Source of the DNA: Asparagopsis taxiformis
Taxonomy: Eukaryota; Rhodophyta; Florideophyceae; Bonnemaisoniales; Bonnemaisoniaceae
Assembly (NCBI GenBank): GCA_030407315.1
Contig: JALQPE010002293.1
Location: forward strand, 1-64,000
Direction: 5' to 3'
Length of the DNA: 64,000 nt
Shown: in pieces, positions 33,285-41,678 of the stretch
Layout of the letters: every line of letters begins with the position of its first letter
Numbering within the stretch: the stretch's first letter is position 1
Made by a program: the position numbers and the translations under genes
Notes under the pieces: generated by a model
Database searches by the model: none
Seen by the model: only the letters and a program-made list of their open reading frames with translations
What the model was told of the DNA's origin: nothing

Positions 33285-33881
33285 AAAGCAAAGTCGGTCA
33301 AAGAAGATCAGTCGGTGATGAGGGCGGAGTGGAGCCTGCGGCGTCGACCGGACAGCTTTCTGCGTCCGCTTAAGTCTTGCTGTGCATACTCGAAATCATC
33401 GCCGGCAGTGAGATTGAGTATGGCCCAAGCCATGGTCTCTGATTCCCCGAACAAAGAGATCCGGATCGAGAACAACGAATATAAACATATAATCATATAT
33501 ATGAGAATCCATTTGCTTTCCTTACATGATCTGTGGCATATCCGCTGTAAAGCACATTCAGATTCCACGAAGTTTGGAAATAAAAAAGTTTATTATTACA
33601 AATGAATTAATTGAAAATTCATCTCCCAGGGCAGTCGTTCGTCCTTCCATGCACACGTTGCCAGCACGCAATGTGATGTAACAGTTGGAAATGATTGAAC
33701 TCTCGGTTAAATTCCACCGTTGGGATGTCAGCTGGAGTGAGCACAAAACTACTACCCAAAAAACTACGAACACGTTACATTCCAAGTCTCGAAAGCACCA
33801 CAAAAATAAAATTGGTCGCATCTGGACGGCACAGTCTCCCCTGTTCAGCTCGCAATCCTCCCTTTTGCGTCAAAACTCGAC
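33285..33881. other. Spacer upstream of the zinc-finger gene
   Basis: Contains a short leftward frame (33308-33568) with MAWAILNLTAGDDFEYAQQ and an RRKLSGRRRRL stretch; no family recognised. The remainder is presumably the promoter of the 33882 gene. Confidence 0.3.
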
Positions 33882-36800
33882 ATGGAATGCAAGTATGAAG
33901 GGTGCTTCTACTACTGCGTAGATGCTTATGCGCTCGCGCTGCATGAGCGAACGTGTCGCTACCGTTTCAACCCCTCTCCCCAACATTTCAACAACGCTCG
34001 TGTCCCTGCCGTCACCCATGAGCCTGCTCGAAACGGCGACCATGATTCCCCGCAACCCAGCTCCCCAGACCCAGAATCTGGTCGTGCTTCCTCCAGCGAC
34101 TCACCCTGTGACGCTTCACTGCCACCAACCTCAACCCCCTCCCGCGCAGACCTCCTCGTGCAATCCCTCGCCGCCAGTCTCACAACCCTCGAGTACAAGG
34201 CCGGCGCTGGCCGCGTGAGCGAAGTCATCACCATCCTACAAGACCCCGCATTCTCCCTAGAAAAGTTCAACAGCGCCGTTCGCACCGTAGAAGAATGTCG
34301 CCACGTTACCGCTTCCATGGTCGAAACACATTTCCGCACCGAAGGTTACAAGAGCCACATCATTCCAGACAAAACTGGTAAGTACTCGGCACAGCTGTAC
34401 CTCCGCGACCCAGTCGACATGCTCCGCAGGCAGTTAGCACTGGCTAACGACCAAAATACTCTCTTCCACCCCTCCCCACAGACCGCCCCAGACGGCACCG
34501 CAATATTTTCTCATCCCCTACACACAGAATTCGCGAAAACGCTGCACCAGGTTACTAGACAGCGCGTGCAGCTCTCGGAAGATCCACAGGTCGTATGGGC
34601 AGAGGAAAATGATCCCACCGCTTCCTCCTTTGCCGGCCTCCTCCAAGTGTACTCCGACAAGAGCAGCACAAGCCTCAAGAGCTCCGCAATCGTCGCATAC
34701 CCCATACACGTCACACTGCTCAACTTCTCCGCCCCCCTCCGTCGCCACTGCATCCGTACCGGCCTCACCATCGTCGGGTATCTTCCGTACATTGTTAACC
34801 CTTCGTCCAACGCCTTGTTCGGTGATGAAATGCCGACAACCTCTAGTTCTGCTAGTCGCGCTCGCAAAATTGATATTCTTCATAAAGCACTCGAAAAAGT
34901 GTTTTCGTCCCTATCCACCGCGTTCTCTTCCGGGTTCCCCTGCACAGACTCCACTGCAACTGCCCGCCAATGCTTTCCCATCCTAGCCAATTATTGCTGC
35001 GACTTTCCAGAGGCCAAAGAGCTCTCATGCACTCGCAACAGCACTACCACCACACATCCCTGCCACCGCTGCTACATCCCCGCCACTCAACTTGAATCCA
35101 GCGCGCCACACCAGCCCCGCTCCCTCGATGATACACGCTCTGCACGCCAAGAGAGCGCTCAGGAGCATACAACTGCTCCGCTCGAAGCTCTCTCCCTCCT
35201 CGAACAACACTCTGTCCTCGAATCGACCGCTCTTTTACCCACCAACAGTCCCCTAGACCCCTACAACATTTTCTCCTTCGAGCCTCTGCACAATCTCCAC
35301 CTCGGCATCTCAAAGCTCATCAAACAGTGCATTGTCCACCGCCTCAGCTCCCCAGACCTCACCACCACTGCCTCCCATTCCGGGACACCTCGCACCTTCA
35401 AGAAGGTGAAAAAATCCATCCTCGCCGGCTCAAACAGCATTCTGTCCGCTATCGAACGCGACTACTACATCACCGGTCTTCATGTCGACTTCTCCAAGGG
35501 TGAGAAGGGCACCAATTTGAACGGCCTCTTCACGGAGGACGGCATACGCGGCATGCTCGCAGCCAAAGACTATCACCATGTCGACATGGTGTTCCCTTTC
35601 ATCGCAGCATTCATTGACACATGCTGTGACGAAGTAGATACAGCCCCCCTCACTTCCATCTGCACGCAATACTCTGACCTCGTCGCATGGGTCATGAAAC
35701 GCGGTCGCATCAAGCACTGGACTGCCGCCGAACTAGAAAGCCTCCAGAACTCCATTTCCTATTTCAAACAATCAATGCTCTCCACCCTCGGCCCATTCCA
35801 CACCACAGGTCTCAAAACTTTCAAGTTCCATCTTCTAGACCATCTTCCCGGTGACTTGCAGAGATATGGCGCCCTGGAACACATTGATGCAGGCCCCTAC
35901 GAACACTCGCATCTTCTGTTCAAACAGAGTTATAGGAAAACCTCTCGAAGGCGCTCCACAGCCATGGAAGAGACTATTCGCCACATGGAATTCTCCTTGG
36001 CCACTCCAACTGGTCATACCCCATCGAACACATTGGGAAACGCACGCATGATATCGCCCACAGACGGTGCAGTACTCGTTCGCGACGGATTCACCGTTGC
36101 ACTGCACGACTTTGCCTCCCTGCTGCCCGATGCAACCCTCCTCGTTGCAGATATCGACGGACAGCCCGATCCTGCCACTCTTTTGCCGCTGCACAACTCC
36201 TCGTTCCCGTCTGGCACCATAACGCTATTCCAGCAACTCGGTGACACAGCTGCACAAGCGTTCCTCACCCTCGCTAGACTGCGCGCCACGGCAGAAGGCC
36301 CTCCAATACATGACATGGACATTTCCGTCACCGTGGTAAAGTCCGCCTACGTCATGGGAGGGTACGTCCCAGATGCCGACGACTTTGACCCGCACAGTGG
36401 CATGCTTCGCCCCACAAACGTGTCGAGGCACAAGCAGCAGCGCGTCTTTGCAACTTCATCGTTCGGCCCCGCAAAGAGATCGCAGTACTCCTTTGTCGTC
36501 ATCTCCGGAACTGCCGATGACTACAGAACCATATGGGTAGGGCGCGTCCTGGCACTGGTACGCCTGCAGTCTCCAAACCTGTTTCAACCTGTAGAACTCG
36601 CTTTCGTTCAGTATATGACCTGCTTTGCCCCAAAAACCGCTGTGGAAAAATCACTTGGGTGCATTTGTTTAAAGTGGTCCACATGGGACCCGGACAACGG
36701 ATCCGTTGACAGCAATGACACTGCATCCCACAGTGCAGGTGGTCCTTGGTTTGACCTCATTCCTGCATCTACTATATCTGGCACCGTGCACATCGTACGA

Positions 36801-36920
36801 AGTAACTTTCCAGTCAAGCCATTTACGAAACAAATGCACTGGTCGGACCACCGTTTCTATCTCAACCGCTTCTACACCAACACTGATTACCAATTCACAG
36901 ATGATAATGAAGAAGAATAA
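33882..36920 (+). CDS. Large zinc-finger protein resembling a DNA-transposon transposase
   Basis: Intact 1012-residue frame from ATG 33882. A Cys3-Cys8-His21-Cys25 zinc knuckle opens the protein (MECKYEGC, then LHERTC). A disordered S/P-rich stretch follows. Near residue 467 is FEPLHNLHLGISKLIKQC, and near 650-680 is HLPGDLQRYGALEHIDAGPY with EHSHLLFKQSYRKTSRRRST. This pairing of an LH-x-LG motif with a later H-L-P ... E-H block is what I associate with Plavaka/CACTA-like transposase relatives. I cannot assign the DDE residues with certainty. Function is inferred to be transposition or a domesticated derivative. Its 3' end lies 77 bp from the end of the convergent coiled-coil gene. Confidence 0.5.
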   Translation: MECKYEGCFYYCVDAYALALHERTCRYRFNPSPQHFNNARVPAVTHEPARNGDHDSPQPSSPDPESGRASSSDSPCDASLPPTSTPSRADLLVQSLAASLTTLEYKAGAGRVSEVITILQDPAFSLEKFNSAVRTVEECRHVTASMVETHFRTEGYKSHIIPDKTGKYSAQLYLRDPVDMLRRQLALANDQNTLFHPSPQTAPDGTAIFSHPLHTEFAKTLHQVTRQRVQLSEDPQVVWAEENDPTASSFAGLLQVYSDKSSTSLKSSAIVAYPIHVTLLNFSAPLRRHCIRTGLTIVGYLPYIVNPSSNALFGDEMPTTSSSASRARKIDILHKALEKVFSSLSTAFSSGFPCTDSTATARQCFPILANYCCDFPEAKELSCTRNSTTTTHPCHRCYIPATQLESSAPHQPRSLDDTRSARQESAQEHTTAPLEALSLLEQHSVLESTALLPTNSPLDPYNIFSFEPLHNLHLGISKLIKQCIVHRLSSPDLTTTASHSGTPRTFKKVKKSILAGSNSILSAIERDYYITGLHVDFSKGEKGTNLNGLFTEDGIRGMLAAKDYHHVDMVFPFIAAFIDTCCDEVDTAPLTSICTQYSDLVAWVMKRGRIKHWTAAELESLQNSISYFKQSMLSTLGPFHTTGLKTFKFHLLDHLPGDLQRYGALEHIDAGPYEHSHLLFKQSYRKTSRRRSTAMEETIRHMEFSLATPTGHTPSNTLGNARMISPTDGAVLVRDGFTVALHDFASLLPDATLLVADIDGQPDPATLLPLHNSSFPSGTITLFQQLGDTAAQAFLTLARLRATAEGPPIHDMDISVTVVKSAYVMGGYVPDADDFDPHSGMLRPTNVSRHKQQRVFATSSFGPAKRSQYSFVVISGTADDYRTIWVGRVLALVRLQSPNLFQPVELAFVQYMTCFAPKTAVEKSLGCICLKWSTWDPDNGSVDSNDTASHSAGGPWFDLIPASTISGTVHIVRSNFPVKPFTKQMHWSDHRFYLNRFYTNTDYQFTDDNEEE

Positions 36921-36997
36921 ATCTAAATCGCAGCACTCTATTGATAATGTACTACATGATAAACCTTCTAGTCAACGTCACATTTACTGCACTAATT

Positions 36998-39283
36998 TCA
37001 ACCATCCTCCATTACGCCAAAACCGTTATCAGCAGTGGCTGCATGGCGCCGCTCCATGCCCCCATACTGTGGGGCATTGATTTCGACATTCAGGTTTGCA
37101 GTCAGGTGTCCAGCATATGGGTCAACGACGAAAAGTTCTGCGCCAATTAGTCCTTGCGCAATCACACAATCCATTACAGCACCGAGGTTTGACGTAATAT
37201 GCGATTGAATCCAATCCTCGGACACTAGAACAAGTGATGAGCAGCGGTTTACATCATCAACGACATGAACAATTCCAGACCCCTCTCCGCTTTGCCACAC
37301 TTCAACAGCCTCTCTCGTCACAGTACGGCTTGCAAACACATGCCGTGACTGTGCACTAGTCCGCTGTTCGCTCTCGACAACGTCCGTTTCTTCCCTTGCT
37401 TGCGAGCCTTGGAGACAAGACATGCAGTACACCACCATACCAACTAATTGCTGAAAAGCTACCCCCACATATTGACTGTACCGCCTTGTAAACTCCTTCT
37501 GCCGTGCACCTCCTTTCCCCTTCGGTTCATCCAAACACTCCACAGTAGTCACTAGCCAAGCATCCAGGCGCGCCAGCGTTAGTATGCTCGTCTCTATGTC
37601 CATTACTTGTTCTGGTCGTATCGAATAACCCCTGAAGATGTCCAGCACATTCACAGCTACTCGGTTGTTAAACCATGCATCACCATTCACTTCCATTTCG
37701 AAGCTGTCAGGAACCAAGCCTTTGCTGTATCGCAGCTCTGAGAACGGTGCCGTTCGCCACCTCCCCATATCCAAATCACCGTTACTTTCCCGTTTCAAAA
37801 GCTTCTCAGACGCTTCGCGCTTTTGTTCCTCTCGCTCGTCCATCTCAGCTCGCGTCGTCAGCATCGTGCATCTAGACATTAATTTCGTGTACCCCAGCGA
37901 ACCGAACAATCTGTCCCTCGCATTACGCTTCCGTGCACTCATCACGTCGGACAGTTTCTGCGTCACCTTCACTTTCAATTCCTTGCTCCCCGCCACAGCC
38001 TCTTGACAGCACACACGCTGCTCCTCATCGGAAAACACATCACACCACGGACTTTGACGCAGTACGTGTCGCACCAAGTCATTCAGCAGATCACTCTCGT
38101 CCCTGTACGAAGGTGTATACCACTGCAGATTCTTGATGATATAGCCCGGAGGGGTAGCAATATATCCTACACCGTTTTCGCTCCAAAGTGCCCCTTCTAC
38201 CGGCTCTACCTCGATGGTACGTCCAGTCCAACGTCTCTGCGTTTGTTCCGCTATAGGGTCCAGCTCCATAGTCTCGTTCTTGCACCACTTTGTCAGGTTT
38301 TCCTCAACCGCCCTAAGAACTCCAAGGTATTTCACAGGAATGGCTTTCTGTATTTTCGACTTACCGCCACCGTGATCACTGATTCTACCTGTTCTCGCAA
38401 TTGCAGTAAGGCTGGCATTTTCCGCCTGCAGAGTCTTCACCTTAGCCTCCAACGCAACAATCTCCGTGGTGAGCGCCTTGTTTGCTATGTCCTGGCTAAA
38501 CACTTTTTTTTCCAGCTCCGCGATCTTCTTCTTCTGCGCATTGATGCGACTCGCCATTAAATCGATGGATTCCGGCGGATGCAACCTCTCTGCCCTCACC
38601 GTCCCCCCATCTCCCACGCTATCGGGAATATGATGTCCTCCATCGCCAATAGCCTGACGTCGCGGGGGCGTTACGCGCATATTTGGCACCAATGACACTC
38701 TGTTGTGACGAGGCCCGCACTCCGGCTGCTCTCTCCCCTCAGTACCACCTGACCGCCGATGATAGTTGGCATCCTGTGAACGTTGCTCAGAAACAACATC
38801 CCTTGCCGCTATCCTCGGGTCCCTGACTGCATTACCTGCTGGGGCTGATGTACTCGGCATAGTTGGCGCAGTGGGGGTCACAGCCTCCAGTGTGTCGGAA
38901 GCCCCCGGCTGGGACTCCGTCTGCAGCACCTCCGCATCTGCCAACCCGGGAGGAACTACCTTTGCCATAGCACTCTGCCGCAATTCCAACATGTTTTGAG
39001 CCACTATCATGTCATCATCATGATGTTCACTGTCCCTGCGAGCACGCTTGCCTCGGTCAAGCCCCATCTCTCTCCGCGCCGTTCCTCCTTCCTCACTTTC
39101 TCGCTGCGGATCCCCAGATCTGCGCCGGTCCGTCTTGCGACTACCGGACCGCGGTTCAATGCTGCCGGTAGGCCCAGACCGCTTCTTCGCACGGGATTGT
39201 CGGGCACTCGATACAGCAGCTGCTGACCGGGTTTTCTGGAGGCCCGGAGGCTTTGGAGCTTTCTTCGCAATACGCGGCGGCAT
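36998..39283 (-). CDS. Coiled-coil protein of unknown function, accessory region
   Basis: Intact 761-residue frame from ATG 39281-39283. The first 90 residues are strongly basic (RQSRAKKRSG, LDRGKRARRD), consistent with nuclear or DNA binding. A coiled coil spans about residues 239-295 (leucine/alanine heptads in INAQKKKIAELEKKV and ALEAKVKTLQAEN). The C-terminal half is globular, with an ELKVKVTQKLSDVMSARKRN segment. I do not recognise the family. The upstream 60-70 bp (39471-39520) resemble the upstream flank of the ParB/dioxygenase genes, and an R repeat starts right after. It may therefore belong to the same mobile system, for example as a second transposition or DNA-binding protein. Confidence 0.55.
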   Translation of the reverse strand: MPPRIAKKAPKPPGLQKTRSAAAVSSARQSRAKKRSGPTGSIEPRSGSRKTDRRRSGDPQRESEEGGTARREMGLDRGKRARRDSEHHDDDMIVAQNMLELRQSAMAKVVPPGLADAEVLQTESQPGASDTLEAVTPTAPTMPSTSAPAGNAVRDPRIAARDVVSEQRSQDANYHRRSGGTEGREQPECGPRHNRVSLVPNMRVTPPRRQAIGDGGHHIPDSVGDGGTVRAERLHPPESIDLMASRINAQKKKIAELEKKVFSQDIANKALTTEIVALEAKVKTLQAENASLTAIARTGRISDHGGGKSKIQKAIPVKYLGVLRAVEENLTKWCKNETMELDPIAEQTQRRWTGRTIEVEPVEGALWSENGVGYIATPPGYIIKNLQWYTPSYRDESDLLNDLVRHVLRQSPWCDVFSDEEQRVCCQEAVAGSKELKVKVTQKLSDVMSARKRNARDRLFGSLGYTKLMSRCTMLTTRAEMDEREEQKREASEKLLKRESNGDLDMGRWRTAPFSELRYSKGLVPDSFEMEVNGDAWFNNRVAVNVLDIFRGYSIRPEQVMDIETSILTLARLDAWLVTTVECLDEPKGKGGARQKEFTRRYSQYVGVAFQQLVGMVVYCMSCLQGSQAREETDVVESEQRTSAQSRHVFASRTVTREAVEVWQSGEGSGIVHVVDDVNRCSSLVLVSEDWIQSHITSNLGAVMDCVIAQGLIGAELFVVDPYAGHLTANLNVEINAPQYGGMERRHAATADNGFGVMEDG

Positions 39284-39516
39284 AATGAAGCTTTCCCGGA
39301 AGCGATGGAACGATTGAGTTGCACGAGATACAAAAAAGATTGCTGTATAGTGTCGGTAACCACAACGGTCTGCGATGAACGTTCAGGTCAGGTCAAGTAC
39401 CGGATAATACGCCAACAGCCCAGATTGTATACGGTAGGCAGTCATCAACAGTATTTAATGAGGTACAATTACAGCTGTCGAGCTAGGCCGCGAGCACCCC
39501 TATGTCCGGAAGACGT

Positions 39517-40075
39517 CCTGATTTGAATTAAAATTTGGGCTATTCTCAAAAACATGCACATGTGAACATGTTTTTGAGATGGGGGTGTGCCGTACGGCAC
39601 AATCGACCGCCCAAATCGATGTTTTTTGCAATATTTTTTTGTGCCCGAAATTTTAGAATTTCTGGGCTGGCCAGCAATGCAATCGAGCTGGACATCCACC
39701 GGACGTCCATTTCAGGTTGGTCGTGAGAGAGCGGGGCGGGACCATGATGGAACAAGGACCAAGACCTGTCCCTGGCGTATTGAGCCTGAAATTGACCCTT
39801 CGTCAGACGCCATTTAGCCTTACAGTTGGTGCTTACAGAAGCCAGTGATGACCCCGCTCGGGGCGGCGGTCGGTTCCTGGGGCCGTTGTGGCCAAATTAG
39901 ACACCCTGATTTGAATTAAAATTTGGGCTATTCTCAAAAACATGCACATGTGAACATGTTTTTGAAATGGGGGTGTGCCGTACGGCACAATCGGCCGCCC
40001 AAATCAAGGTTTTTTACAATATTTTTGCTGCCCGAAATTCTACAATTTCTGGGCTGGCCAGTAATGCATTAGCTA
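39517..40075 (+). repeat. R repeats, two units, forward orientation
   Basis: Each unit starts CCTGATTTGAATTAAAATTT and holds, in order, a CAAAAACATG...CATGTTTTTG hairpin, the 16-bp palindrome TGTGCCGTACGGCACA (39586-39601, 39974-39989), GAAATTTTAGAATTTC, GCTGGCCAGC and TGGACATCCACCGGACGTCCA. The unit spacing is 388 bp. The second unit diverges after the 16-bp palindrome in the same way as the one at 63452. Confidence 0.92.
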
Positions 40076-40495
40076 TGTGCTCTAAACCGATTCTAACAAG
40101 CAGAAAGAATCCTCTCCTTCATGACGATGCTCTCGAATTGAGTGCAATGCAACGGACTCCCTCCAGGAGAACGACAAAGCATCGTCTTTTGCAAGACATT
40201 TTCGTACGAAAAATAATCGAAACACATATTTGACTTTAACCTAACAGCTATCGCGAGCACCGTACTCAGCTAAATTTCCTCTGTAATTTCCTTCCTCCAA
40301 CCAATCAATAGCCGCTTGGTCACAGGCTTAAAAGCCTTCCACTATTTGTCCTATCCATCGAAGAGGGTTCGATCCAGGCCTTGATGGGTGTGGAACCCGA
40401 GAACTTGAAAATGGAACATATTGCGACAGAGATGAGATGTCATTCTCTTTCGTTTACTTTTTTCTAACAAGATTCTAAACGTCTACGCAGCGGAA
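39990..40495 (+). repeat. Direct copy of 63470-64000
   Basis: About 500 bp are nearly identical to the right edge of the window in the same orientation. The copy here lacks short stretches that make hairpins in the other (around 40380 and 40388). No coding content was recognised. Confidence 0.88.
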
Positions 40496-40540
40496 CGAAC
40501 CCAATGTCGTCCGTCCGTTTTCAGCCCGGTGAGATGTTTT

Positions 40541-40870
40541 TGCCATTAACGGAGGTGGAGGCGGCTATGGAGGAAGCCTGCGGTTCGGGTATTCTTTCCA
40601 TTAACGGAGGTGGAGGTGGCGGCTTTGGAGGAAGCCTGGAGAACATGTGAGATGTCAGTACCCATGGATCACAAGAAAAACATGTAGAGGTCCAGTTTGG
40701 ATATTGTTGCCATTAACGGAGGCGGAGGAGGCGGCTACGGTGGAAGCCTGGAGAGCATGTGAGATGTCAGTACCCATGGATCACATGAAGAACATGTTGA
40801 GGTGCGGTTCGGATATTCTTTCCATTAACGGAGGCGGAGGAGGCGGCTACGGTGGAAGCCTGGAGAAGAA
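40541..40870 (+). repeat. Glycine-codon repeat, about 112 bp, four copies
   Basis: Copies begin near 40541, 40598, 40709 and 40821 with CCATTAACGGAGG. Each can encode INGGGGGGYGGSLE, and the joining sequence (ATGTGAGATGTCAGTACCC) contains stops. The first copy is shortened. It may be debris of a glycine-rich protein gene or a minisatellite. Confidence 0.75.
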
Positions 40871-41162
40871 TAGAATAGTCCTATACCCATGGATCACAAG
40901 TAGACGTAGTTGGGCTCCTTTTCGAAGCCCATTCGTCTCTTGAATAAATTTAGCACCCAAATCATATACGATTGCCGAGTTGACACCCCGTATGTCTCGT
41001 TGGTAGAAATAGCAGGGGTTCCACCACTCAGCTGGCGGGAAGTAGTTACTGATTATATGAGATATGGCTTAGCTCCCGCCAAAACCGATAGCTCTGGGCT
41101 CAGGTTCTCCAAATGTGGTTATACGAATGTGTTCTGACAATGGTAGAAGACGAATATCTGCA

Positions 41163-41350
41163 TCCTGCTTTGAATTAAAATTTGGGCTATTCTCAAAAAC
41201 ATGCACATGTGAACATGTTTTTGAGATGGGGGTGTGCCGTACGGCACAATCGACCGCCGAAATCGATGTTTTTTGCAATATTTTTTCTGCCCGAAATTGT
41301 AGAATTTCTGGGCTGGCCAGCAATGCATCTGAGTCGGACATCCCCACGTC
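41163..41350 (+). repeat. R repeat, forward, upstream of the MTase-SET gene
   Basis: A single unit with the 16-bp palindrome at 41233-41248 and the hairpin just before it. It stands in inverted orientation to the R units that follow the MTase-SET gene at 45.1 kb, so the gene is bracketed by inverted copies. Confidence 0.9.
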
Positions 41351-41678
41351 CAGTGGCCGTCCGGATGTCGCTCACCTGGTAAGCGTGAGGCACCTGTGTC
41401 AACCTATGTGACTGGCGGCCTTGCAGTACAACACTCAAAGGCAGGGAATCACAATCTTTTTAAAATTTTTTCTCTACCACGTATCCGTCACAACTTATTA
41501 CCTACACCGGTTACGGGTTTCAAGACCTTTCCAGTGCTGTGTACCCGTATACTCTGTTCCGTTCGATATCAACCAGTGTTCCTCACGAAAGAGTGCAAAC
41601 GTCACGAGATACGTCGTCAAATTTGACTGTCTCGCCGAGCGGTCGCCATCCTGTACCGAATTTTCCACTCATTCCATT

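Noticed and set aside
39535..39817. Short proteins MGYSQKHAHVNMFLRWGCAVRHNRP repeated at each R unit
   Set aside because: Identical frames occur at every R copy on both strands and are translated repeat palindromes. There are no separate signs of coding.
40300..40400. Possible tRNA or tRNA-derived SINE (TGGTCACAGGC ... GGTTCGATCC)
   Set aside because: The second box matches a pol III B box, but the first deviates. The bases around TTCGATC do not form a T-stem, and no acceptor stem is found.
41421..41678. N-terminal extension of the MTase-SET protein
   Set aside because: Begins at a TTG with no ATG, and the sequence is not like the rest of the protein. ATG 41679 is preferred.
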